Below, in pieces: positions 30,185-39,879 of a DNA stretch of 64,000 bases. The position numbers and the translations under genes were made by a program. Below the pieces are notes generated by a model. It searched no databases. It saw nothing but the letters and a program-made list of their open reading frames with translations, and was not told where the DNA came from. The stretch spans positions 372,001 through 436,000 of the forward strand of contig PPXM03000006.1 of NCBI GenBank assembly GCA_003707065.3, read 5' to 3'. Position 1 is the stretch's first letter; each line of letters starts with the position of its first letter. The DNA comes from Trigonopsis variabilis (lineage: Eukaryota > Ascomycota > Trigonopsidomycetes > Trigonopsidales > Trigonopsidaceae).

Positions 30185-31038
30185 TCATTCGAGAAGGAAT
30201 TGAGCAATACAATCCGATACGTGGAACCGATGATCGGGATGATTCGAGAGATCTTCAATCGTCGAGTCGGGCATATCAGGCCAGAGACCCGCAACGTTGT
30301 TGAAATGGATAAGGGTCTTGGAGGTCACAAAAGGATCAAACTCAAAATGGCCTTGCAATGAGAGTACTCTACCTGGCAAGTATAAGCCTTGGACCGAACA
30401 ATTCTCAGACTGTCCTATTGGCAGCCATCCGTTGGGAACGTCTCCAACCACTATGTCTTGGTGGACCATTTGTAAATCTAGAGAATCTCTATCGTTCCCT
30501 AACAGTCCTGTTGATTTAATCAAAGGATGTAACTGAACTTTTGTGACTCCAAGCTCCCACCCATCGGGGTTCTTTATCACCTCCATCTTGGCCACGGCCC
30601 TGCCAATGACTTGGTGACCAAAGCATGAACCAAAGATCTTGATCTTTGGACGGGTGCGAAATATCTCATCCAAAAACTGGTTCAGTTCAACCACCCAAGC
30701 ATCTTCATCATAGGCGCTGTTACTGCTTCCGGTGATAAGTAAGACATCAATGTTATCAAGCTCGGTCTGGCTGGGGAATTGTCCTTTGTACACGTCGTAT
30801 TGAACATATTCAAACGTTACCGGATCAGCTAAACTTATTGCCGAATCGTACTTTGTTACTCCTTGCAGCGAGCCTTTATTTATCTTGCCCGCACTCTCGT
30901 TCAACAGCTCGGCAAACATGTCAGCATAGTTGCCATATTTCTTATCAGTTAGAAGATAAGCCCAATTTGTGAGTGTCTTACGGGTTTCACGGCAGGAACA
31001 GGTGTATCTGCCTCCAAGACTGCAATCCGTATTGCCAT
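30185..31038 (-). CDS. Class I glutamine amidotransferase-like protein
   Basis: A stand-alone GATase1-fold protein of the type annotated in fungi as GMP-synthase-like. Exons 31038-30982 and 30940-30185 (41-nt intron) give 270 residues, starting MAIRIAVLEADTPVPAVKP. The nucleophile elbow is GSCFGHQ (Cys125), and the partner His217 and Glu219 are in LQGHFEFDP, so the triad is complete. There is no synthetase domain, so it is an amidotransferase or peptidase-like enzyme of unknown acceptor. The longer frame upstream of 31038 is not coding. Confidence 0.85.
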
Positions 31039-31514
31039 GGTTGAAGAAGGGGGACGACCTTTGCACTCTATATCTACTTGATAGCAGTCGGCGTTGAATT
31101 CCGAAGGTGGACTCTGTCCCGAAACCGTTACAGCGACCTTGTGAGAGATATCGGTCTCGAGAATAGCAACCGGTCTCGTTTATCCGCACAGGGACACTAT
31201 CGATGACTCAGAGTGATACGGACAACAGATGGAAAATGTCTGACTATCCTTTCTTTCTAGAGTCTTTTCATGTGACCTTGGGTCAAGGTAAAAAAACGAC
31301 TACTGCAGCTTGAATCTATTATTGTTTGCTAATGAACACGGCTCTATCATCCCTAATGTTCGTTCTATCCTCTTTTGTAGTAAACTAATATTTACCCTAT
31401 CCCCTTTTTAGTATTAGATGATCAGAAAGAGGAGCACACGTCTTTGTTTCATGGAAACACGAATGTCTTCTCTCTCGCTTCTATTCTATGGAGTTCGTTT
31501 GTTCACCCTTTGGC
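31039..31514. other. Spacer, amidotransferase / carboxylesterase
   Basis: 476 bp between two minus-strand genes: 5' region of the amidotransferase and 3' region of the esterase. The long upstream part of the amidotransferase reading frame ends at 31189 in this spacer. No feature recognised. Confidence 0.4.
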
Positions 31515-33370
31515 TCAGCTTGAGAGCAGCTTAGCTCCTTTGAGTTCAGAGAATTGTAGAAACAAGTCGTCAAAATATTGTCTTGCTTTAATCAGTACCT
31601 TCCATTGAGACACTGGGCGACCGTTCTTGATATCCTCTTCCTCAGTGATACTTGCTATCCGAGTATCACGGTGGTTGCCAAATTGGCGGATTTGGTATCC
31701 CGATTCGACAGTGAAGGGCTTCCAGCCAAGTTGTTCCAGGGGAGCTCGGTTCTCGTTTGTGGATATACCGAAAGCAACAAAGTTCAAGCCCAACTGCTTG
31801 GCAAACTGCACCTCTTTCCCAGTAGGATCAATTTTTGCCAGACTAGAGTTGAGAGCTTGAAACATGTATATGTTATCCAGCCAATGATGGGGTTCGTTGT
31901 GCATGACGGTCCCCTTAAAAGGATTGGACTTATCAAACTGGGCGTAATAGACTGGGTACTTACCCTTCAGCGCTATGGTCTTCCCAATCTCAAACGACCT
32001 TGCTGAAAAGACCACATCTCCGAGGAAGAAGGATAAGCGTCTTGCCAAGTCTTCAGGAGAGCTGGTGTGATTGGGATCCGGTAAGAAGCGATAGGCTTCT
32101 AGAAGATCACGACATAAGTTTGGCTCGTCACTCATAATGGAAGTGAAAGACTCAATAATCCATGGCTGTAACAACAACGGGTCGACTTTGTCGAATAGCT
32201 CGACCCAGATGATACCTTCAAACCGACAGTTCGATATGAGAGCTGCGTCAACCCATGGGCATTGACTTATAGCGTGCGCCTCACTTTCTGCATTCACAGA
32301 TATTGGGTAAAACGGCTTCCCAGGTTTTAAATCATGGTCATCCAAGGGATAAAAGATCACATATCCAGCCGTCTTACCAACAGGAGCAGTAACGAGTCTG
32401 TCAACTGGGACAGCCCGCAATACCTCGAGTCGTTCTTCAGGACAGGCAAAACTGTCAAACGGGATACCCAGATAGCTGAAAAGATCCATGTACATTTTAT
32501 TGTGAGCTTCTAGACTAAGGGGAGGAACTCCAGCAGGAGAGCCGCTTAGAATGGCTACCCTGGAAAACCACCCCGTCATATTATCCGGGATCAGTTCTAT
32601 ATTGGACGTCATGATTGTCGACACGGCCATGGCTCCGGCCGATTCACCAATGGCACAGACCCTCTCTGGATCTCCTCCAAATCCAGAAATAAACTTGTGG
32701 ATCCAGCGAAACGCAACCAATTGATCAAAAAGACCATAATTTCCACATGGATGAACTCCTGAAATATTCCCATGCTCTGCATTTACCGCTTCCCTGTCAA
32801 GATCCAGAGAGGCCAAGAATCCAAGATAGCCCACTCTATAATTAAATCCTACGCCTATAAACTCTTGTTCATTCTCCAAAGACAGGTCTAATAGCGGACC
32901 AAAGTTATCAATCTCACATGCTGCCCCTCCCCCTGTAGCAAAGCCTCCACCATGGACCCAGGTCAATACCGGTAAAGGCTCGGTACTCTTCCCTTCGAGT
33001 ATATGTTTAGGTACCGTCACAGTTAGATTCAGACACTTGAATTCGTCATAATGGTAGTCTCCATAGCCTTCAATGCGTCCCCCATAGCCAAAACCTTGAG
33101 TGAAGGTCTCGTCGTCGAGCTGAGGACATAATGGACTAGACAGTCAGAGCCAGAGCACTGAGACTTATTTACCCATAATTTGTGAAATCCTCTGAATCGA
33201 TAGTCTCTAATATCGTCGAATGTCTGAATCTCCCCGGAATGGTCGCATAAGGAATCCCTCGAAATTGAACAACAGATCCACCAAGCTGCTCGTCAGCATC
33301 TCGATTGACTTGCTCTGTCACTTACTTCCACCCCAATCATTCTGCCTAACTGAGGATGATTATACACCAT
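31515..33370 (-). CDS. Type B carboxylesterase/lipase
   Basis: An alpha/beta-hydrolase of the carboxylesterase family. Exons 33370-33326, 33285-33173 and 33135-31515 (introns 40 and 37 nt) give 592 residues. The N-terminus contains the family LGGSVVQFRGIPYATIPGRF; the oxyanion loop is WVHGGGFATGGG; the nucleophile is Ser218 in GESAGA; a His in NEPHHWLD is a candidate triad member. No signal peptide is evident, so it may be intracellular. Substrate is unknown. The long ORF alone starts after the RGIPYA region, so the spliced model matters. Confidence 0.9.
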
Positions 33371-34079
33371 GGCTGGAACCTTGCCCGCTGACCCCATACG
33401 GCCTCAAGAATACCTGAGGAACCGACGACAGATTTCGGGTTGTCATTGAGCCGTGCTGATTCCTGTCTTATCTATCGCACCGGCAGTACAACGGACAAAG
33501 CAAGAAGTTTTCATTCACAGGCTACGTCTTTTCACAACAGCTATCAGACACATTAGGCACGACCCACACAGCAAGCAAAGGCAAAGACCAACATTCCATC
33601 CGCATCCGCAATCAAACGAGCCACGAAATAACATACAGAATAGATCCGTCGAGGCTAGCGCCATCACCTTTTCACTCCAATCTAAACTTGCGCTCAAATA
33701 TTTTCCAGGAGAGAATTAGATTGGAAACACGTCACTTCACTTCATTCCTCATGGTCCAACATTGGTCTCCCGTCCACTTTGCAAAATCCTTGCTCACCTT
33801 CTTTTCAGCCTCCCCCTCTGGTCTTATACAACATTAACAAAACAAACAAAGCAAAAAAGACGGCTAATACACTTCCAAGTTCATCAAGTTTCACTACCGC
33901 ATGCGGCCTCCAAAATCCCAGCGCACTAGGGCTTGTCACTTCCAGTCACTCAACTCATCCTCAATGATCGCTGACCTCCCGTCATTACACAGACCCCTTA
34001 AACTTCTGTCTCCTTCGCACTAGCATCAACCGTCATCCGCAAACGGTAGCTCCCCCTCCCACTTCGGATCCATAGCATC
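33371..34079. other. 709 bp without a recognised gene
   Basis: This holds the 5' region of the carboxylesterase and the 3' region of GIS2. Two plus-strand ORFs (33453-33719, 88 codons; 33779-33967, 62 codons) have biased His/Pro/Gln or Ser/Thr composition and no recognisable domain. I see no RNA gene or repeat. Confidence 0.4.
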
Positions 34080-35175
34080 TTACTCATGCTGGACAACCGG
34101 AGCAACCTCAGGTTGAGCAATGGCCTCAGCAGTGCATTGAGCAATAACATGACCAGGCTGTTTGCACCGGTAGCAAACTCGGTCTTGTGCTTCGCTGCAA
34201 TCCCGGCTAAGATGACCAATTCGTCCGCAATTGTAGCACTTTTGGCCTTGAGTGCAATCTCGGCTCAAGTGACCGTATCCACCGCATGAGTAGCAGGTCT
34301 GACTCGACGAGCCATATCCATTGCCATTGAATCCGCCAGAAGGACACACTCGGGCAATATGACCGACCTTGCCGCATTTGTAACACTCGGCACCAGACTG
34401 GCTGGAGTATCCTCCGTATCCACCAGCCTCAGCATGGGGGGCATTGGGGCATTCTCGGCTGAGATGGCCAATCTCACCACATCGGTAGCAGGCCTTCTCC
34501 TTAGGAGGCTCCTGGCATTCTCGACTTAAATGTCCGTCGTTTCCGCAGTTGTAGCAAACAGGGTTGCCTCGTCTGGGGCACATACGGGCCTATCGTTAGT
34601 TCAGACCACCAAGGTATCGATGGATATAAAGGCCCATTGGAACCACATCAGGTCCCCAAGCGACTGAAATAAACCAAATCACTGGAAGAACCAAAATTCA
34701 GGAATATATCATCAAGCCATCCATTGCAAAGACAAGTTCAACATACCTGATGTCCGATTTCACCACCTGTCGTTAGTGCTGTCAAAGAAATATTTGAAGA
34801 AATGATATTGTGAAGACCCCAAAATGAGAACGTCGCTCTGCAAGCTATATCCTACATATGCCGGAAAAGTGATTATCCGATCCATGATCCACATAGCATA
34901 ATGGAAAACGACACTTGACATTTCAAACGAAGAAATACCAGCAATCTGTCAAAGTGACTGAAAGCATTTCAAAAAACCAGACGAATCTGAAGAATCTCAA
35001 AGTCTGTATCACACAAATCTTCAAGGCGCCACCAGGCACTTCCGGAACAGAACTTACAGTTATAGCAGGCCCTATTACCGCCAAATCCTCCCATAGCTAC
35101 AGGAGCCGTTCCTTGAGGCTCAAATTGCCCAGCAAATTGCATTGTATGATGAGAAGAAAAAGTTTGCCGGTCCAT
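34080..35175 (-). CDS. GIS2: CCHC zinc-knuckle RNA-binding protein (Gis2/CNBP-like)
   Basis: A cytoplasmic RNA-binding protein that associates with mRNAs and translation, the fungal counterpart of CNBP. Exons 35175-35058, 34766-34747 (20 nt) and 34589-34080 give 215 residues; a second in-frame ATG at 35142 would give 204. Seven CX2CX4HX4C knuckles are readable: CYNCGEIGHQARMC, CYNCGNDGHLSREC, CYRCGEIGHLSREC, CYKCGKVGHIARVC, CYSCGGYGHLSRDC, CYNCGRIGHLSRDC and CYRCKQPGHVIAQC. The first is split across all three exons. The introns are 291 and 157 nt, unusually long here. The F-box gene stop lies 54 bp upstream of the first ATG. Confidence 0.9.
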
Positions 35176-35229
35176 GACAACCTTGCAAGAAATTTTCTCT
35201 ATTATGTAATCACATCCTGTCGGCCGCAC

Positions 35230-36748
35230 CTACCGGTAGTCATAGACGACGGCCCGTCCTTGATTACTCAAAAAAACACAGAAATCGCCATTCAAGCCTG
35301 CCGAATCTACAGGACCATCCATTTTTGTTCCATCAGAAAGATAGCCTTGTCGCGAGCGGGGAGACAGTAAGCCTTTACCATCGATCCACCAGGTGACAAA
35401 CTCACTTGCTGGTCCATGCCCGGCATGTGTTAGCACTCTGCCGTCGCTTCCTGCTCCCACGAAATTAAATCCTCGTCCTAGACCAGCTCCACGAGAAGAA
35501 ACTATTTTCATGAGCCCTTGTTTCAGTTTCACCTGATAGACGCAGACATCGCGGGCTTTGGCGGCAGGATGAGCGACGATAAAGTATCTTCCCTGTCTCA
35601 TAATTTCGCCTGGAAGTGGTACCTTGGCATTTGCAGATGCCCCAAAAGAAAGCGCACTGAGAATAGTAGACTGACTTTCGTATGTGATGGCGTAATTTCG
35701 TATGATATTCCCAGTCGAAGGGTCAAGATTGAGTATTTGTACAATTAAATCAGATGCTCGAGCCACAGCAACATAGGCCCGGATGCCTGTTTCAGCCTTT
35801 TCGAGTGAGACTGAGGAAGTGCCTGACTCACACGAACGGAGATCTAAAATCCGCTTTGGCTGGGCAGTTAAATCATAAATAACCAGGCGTCTCGAGGCCG
35901 TAGTTAGTGCAAGAAAATGCTGAAGCGTATCCAAAGAAGAAACAGGCTCACCAACTTTGAGGATGACGTTTAAGTTGAGTTTTGAGGAGAAAGTAAAGTA
36001 TGCTATACTGCCAGATGTGTATCCCACGCAGATGTCCAACGATTTATCATCCATATTTTCGCGAACAAGAAGAGTAGAAGGGTCGCCCGCAGCAAGGACT
36101 TGAGATGATGCAGAAGGATCTAATGTGATAGCGTCAGCAAGAACTTGAGTTGAAAGAGTGTTGAAAGCATTGACCTCAAAGGAGTCAGAGAGTTGTTTTT
36201 CCGGGACAGTCGTTAGTTTTCCGAGATTCCAGATGCAGAGACCTATGTTTTTATTTGCAGCCACCAAAATAGAGCCTGAAAGTTTCAGACAGCTTGGACA
36301 GGATGCCTCGATAGGCTGCGATAAAGGAATAGACCAAACCTTGCACCGACCACTCTTCCAATTATACGTTCTTCGGAATAGTGACAGCCAAGATCGCTTG
36401 TTTTTCTTTGACTCGAGATTTATTTGCCGCCATTCCTGTGCAGATAGGCTGGTTTCGTAGTGATCGAAGCAGTTAACAAACGTCAAGAAAAAGAGCTTCC
36501 TCCATATCTAGAGAGTCAGTGTCGACAGTTTTACAATCGTTTACCTGGTTATCTTTTGCTATCCTGTTCCAACGATTACATACTAACTGAGCAGCAATCA
36601 ATGAGTCCAAGTCAAGATACTGGAAAATATGTACTAAAGCTTCCTCCGATAAGGAGGACATCAACGTCTTATGCTCTTGGAGCTCATTTGTCAGCTTTTG
36701 TTTCTGAGATCTCTGATTTCCGTCATCAAGAATATGCTTCCTCTTCAT
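35230..36748 (-). CDS. F-box protein with predicted beta-propeller
   Basis: F-box proteins recruit substrates to SCF ubiquitin ligases. Exons 36748-36545 and 36507-35230 (37-nt intron) give 493 residues. The F-box is in exon 1: LSEEALVHIFQYLDLDSLIA, then LVCNRWNRIAKDNQ, joined to IWRKLFFLTF. The rest has repeated hydrophobic strands with Trp and Ser/Asp turns (SGSILVAANKNIGLCIWNLG), typical of a WD40-like propeller. It ends RAVVYDYR then TAG. The stop overlaps a donor-like GTAGGT; a 35-nt in-frame intron there could extend the protein by about 30 residues into the GIS2 first exon. A basic N-terminus (MKRKHILDDGNQRSQKQK) suggests a nuclear protein. Confidence 0.8.
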
Positions 36749-37306
36749 TCGAGTTGGGAGGTTAGATACTAATCGCTCGGTCTCGAACGTTACATCGTCT
36801 CGAGCAGGTGCTTACGAATGAAAATATGGCTGCTCTTAGTGCGACGACGATCATATATATTCGCGTCTAAAATAACTCGCTATTTCATTCTAAAAGCCAG
36901 ATGTCTTGCATCTTGTTTCTAACAGTCCATATGTGTTGAACTAGATTTCACATCGTACGCGTGAAAATGAAAGCTCCGTAGCTGAATAGCTTTCGCTGGT
37001 CTTGGGTGTCAGGCGTCCAATTGGAAGGACGAACAAAAGGGCCAGAAAATCGAAAGTTTCTTAAGCGACTCCGACTTCTGAGCTCTATCTGAGATCCCAA
37101 AGAGTCAAACCTTGTCCAGTAGAGCATAGCTCATCTCTCAGTGCAAACTCTCTAAATTCAGAGCAGCTGATTGCCTTGGCCACTGCACTAGACCGGAGTG
37201 TATAGTGCACCGCTCTTTGTACTTCTCCTACCAGAGACTTGTAGTGGGACAGCCTATTAACAATGAATTCATCTATATATACACATGAAACCGGACGTAA
37301 CTCCGA
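36749..37306. other. 558 bp spacer, F-box gene / mL53
   Basis: Upstream region of the F-box gene and 3' region of mL53. No open frame of note, no tRNA signature and no repeat found. Confidence 0.4.
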
Positions 37307-37663
37307 TTAATTAGCACCGAGGTCTTCTTTAAATTTGATCTGCCTAGCATGACGGTCGACTTCATGGACAACGTCGTTGATCTTTATCTTCTCGGGGTCA
37401 AACTCCATATTCTTGCCATCATCTAATGTCAGAACCATTATTAAAGGTACGTACTGAAAGTAACAGAAATTAGTGGTTTCTCGGCGGCATTTTGGCTCAA
37501 GACCTTGGTTCGGATGGTGGCAGCATTTCGGGTCGACGGTGGGATCAACGACAGAAATATTCGGGCAGTTTTACCTAAGTCAGACACGCCTCAAGATAGG
37601 ATACCTACTTGAAGATAAAGGATTGAACCTAACGGTGACTTGAGAGAAATATTGGGTCAACAT
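37307..37663 (-). CDS. Mitochondrial large-subunit ribosomal protein mL53
   Basis: A small protein of the mitochondrial large ribosomal subunit (yeast Mrpl44). No exon is long enough to stand out. Three exons, 37663-37609, 37574-37455 and 37422-37307, joined across introns of 34 and 32 nt, give 96 residues in one frame. The protein starts MLTQYFSQVTVRFNPLSS, continues KTARIFLSLIPPSTRNAATI and ends DVVHEVDRHARQIKFKEDL plus a few residues. This follows the fungal mL53 pattern (FNP near the start, then a DGK..E turn and EVDRHSR-like end). The 32-nt intron is among the shortest I resolved. Expected in the mitochondrial matrix. Confidence 0.82.
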
Positions 37664-38052
37664 TAATGCAGAGTTTGCTCAATCGTTACGGTTGTCAAAG
37701 ACTTTACCGAGACACTCGACAGCATCCTTACTCCACCAATGCTATAATATATCTGTTCAGCGGCAAGCTGTGAGCTCGGAAGGTAAAATCCTATGATAAT
37801 TGTCTAAATTCGCCTGGACCATCGTACCATGCTAATCGTTGGATTGTCTTACTCGCTTGATCGTGAGCACTTTATATCCGTCAGTCAGACGAGCAGACGT
37901 CAGTCTTGCGAGGGTCTTGGTCTAGCTTTTGCTCATCGTCATCAGAGTTTAGCCTACGATCCATTTCACATCCATTTCCAGTAACGTTAGACGTTTTACA
38001 CTCGCTCCTGAGGCAAGACCGTAATCCTTTGCGTTCAACCGTGACTTAACTG
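37664..38052. other. Spacer upstream of mL53
   Basis: 389 bp between mL53 (start at 37663) and the next minus-strand ORF. No convincing exon or RNA gene. The minus strand has one TGATGA (box C-like) near 37938, but I find no paired box D at a plausible distance. Confidence 0.35.
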
Positions 38053-38403
38053 TTATAACTTTTTATAATCAAACACTCCTTTGCCAGTTTTTTTCCCCAA
38101 CCACCCGGCATCGACATATCGTCGCAGGAGAAAGCAGGGAGCGTATCGTTCTTCTCCGGTGGTATCATGTAGATACTCCAACACTTGGAGCACGACGTCT
38201 AATCCAATGTCATCCGCAATGTGCAAAGGTCCTGCAGGAAACGCTGCTCCTAGACGCACCATGGTGTCGATTTCGGATTTCCCGTGCAGCGCGACTTGTT
38301 CATTGAGCACATGAAAGGCCTCGTTGGCTATCATTGAGAATAATCGTAAAGGGACAAGGTTCTTATCATTAATATCCAGTCTATCCACTTTTTGGATATT
38401 CAT
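38053..38403 (-). CDS. Lone 3-hydroxyacyl-CoA dehydrogenase C-terminal domain
   Basis: A 116-residue ORF matching only the C-terminal dimerisation domain of 3-hydroxyacyl-CoA dehydrogenases: NEAFHVLNEQVALHG, the FPAGPLHIADDIGLDVVLQV helix and VDAGWLGKKTGKGVFDYKKL. The NAD-binding N-terminal domain is missing. The complete paralogue starts just upstream and ends 193 bp away on the same strand, with the same closing motif ([17 protein letters not shown]). Upstream sequence (38404-38596) shows no Rossmann motif in any frame I read. It may be a tandem duplicate that lost its first half, or the last exon of a gene I cannot assemble. The reading frame is intact. The start is uncertain: the frame is open back to a TTG at 38424. 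Confidence 0.55.
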   Translation of the reverse strand: MNIQKVDRLDINDKNLVPLRLFSMIANEAFHVLNEQVALHGKSEIDTMVRLGAAFPAGPLHIADDIGLDVVLQVLEYLHDTTGEERYAPCFLLRRYVDAGWLGKKTGKGVFDYKKL

Positions 38404-38596
38404 CTTCGGCAACGGAAATGGCAAATTAGTTTATTCTGATCAAGTTACCGGCCCCATCGTTCCCCGCGCAACAATGAACTGGCGCCCCACATTGACCAAA
38501 AAGGCTTACGAGAAGACTCTACAACGGATGTTATCAACACGTATATTCATTCGTAGTACAAGATAGACGATCTAGAGAACAAGGAACTGGCGTCTA

Positions 38597-39543
38597 TTAG
38601 TAGTCGTAGAAACCTTTTCCGCTCTTGCGACCAAGCCAACCTGCATCGACGTACTTCTTGAGAAGGGTGGAAGGACGGTACTTTGAGTCCCCTGTATCGC
38701 GATAAAGCACGTTCATGATCGATAAGCAAGTGTCGAGACCAATAAAATCAGCCAATTGTAAAGGACCCATGGGCATGGCACATCCATTCTTCATCATACT
38801 GTCGATGTCATCTCGTTGGGCAACACCAGTCTCCAAGACAATGACAGCTTCATTAATGTAGGGTAGTAGAATCCGGTTAGCAATGAATCCAGGGCTATCC
38901 TTCGACACAGAAGGAACCTTGCCCATGGCGTTAATCAGATCCAAGGCCCGTTGAAGAATGGCGGGATCAGTCTGCAAAGCCGAAATGATCTCAACGCCTG
39001 GCTGGACAGGGACTGGATTCATGAAATGAGTGGCAACTACTCGGCTTTCGGCGCCTTTGGCAGCAGCAGCAATCTTGGTGATGGAAATCGACGAAGTGTT
39101 TGTAGCCAAAACAGTGTCTTTACCGGTAAGCGCAGCCAATTGACCGAATATCTTCTCTTTCAACTCGACAATCTCAGGAACAGCTTCAATCACAAAGTCT
39201 GCCCCAGACACATCCTCAAAATTGGTCGTCAACGTGATGCGATCCTTGATTGACTTTGCCTCCTCCTCGGTCAACTTTTGACGCCCAACATCCTTGGAGA
39301 GCAGCTTATCCATCAATGCCGATCCTCGATCTAATGAGGCTTGAGAAGAATCAATCAAAGTCACCGGAACGCCGACCTTTCTGGATGCGACAAACGCAAT
39401 ACCAGTGCCCTGCCTCTGTTAGCCTTGACTATGCCTCCACTTACCATCTGTCCTGCACCAATGACCGCCAATTGTCGCACTGTCGATGCATGACGGACAG
39501 AAGTCATGTTGAACAAAGTCCGAGTCGTGAGTCGAGATGCCAT
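38597..39543 (-). CDS. 3-hydroxybutyryl-CoA dehydrogenase, mitochondrial
   Basis: An NAD(P)-dependent 3-hydroxyacyl-CoA dehydrogenase for short-chain acyl-CoA, as in mitochondrial beta-oxidation or butanoate metabolism. Exons 39543-39445 and 39409-38597 (35-nt intron) give 303 residues. The N-terminus [20 protein letters not shown] fits a mitochondrial presequence. The Rossmann motif GAGQMGTG is split by the intron. Family motifs follow: [28 protein letters not shown] with the catalytic His, and [18 protein letters not shown]. The end is [14 protein letters not shown]. All key residues seem present, in contrast to the truncated neighbour downstream. Confidence 0.92.
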
Positions 39544-39879
39544 AATCGCTGTGATCCGCCTGGCCTTGGCCCTTATATATATACACCCTATCCCACCCGT
39601 GTCTCTTCCGACCGCTACCTTTCCCAGTGGACTTTTTCTTCCTGATCACAGACACTACGGAGTTCTACTCCCTCATATTATTTCTCAAGCTAATCATTCC
39701 TAACGTCTATCACGCTCGCATCCCCTCTGTCATGCTCTTTCCCCGCTGCCAATGCCGGTACCCATTTGCGGGGGAGCGATGTTCAGTTACGGCCCTCTCT
39801 GATCGGAGGCTCTTCGGTTCAACTCGTCCACAAATCGTTCGACCTTTTTTTCTAGTATACACCGTACCGTCCTCTTTTT
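39544..39879. other. Spacer, RPB2 3' end / 3-hydroxybutyryl-CoA dehydrogenase 5' end
   Basis: 336 bp between two minus-strand genes. It is pyrimidine-rich on the plus strand near the dehydrogenase start. Open frames that cross it on the plus strand lack support. Confidence 0.4.

Noticed and set aside
37900-37960. Possible box C/D snoRNA near 37938 (minus)
   Set aside because: One TGATGA-like box is present but no box D or terminal stem at a suitable distance.
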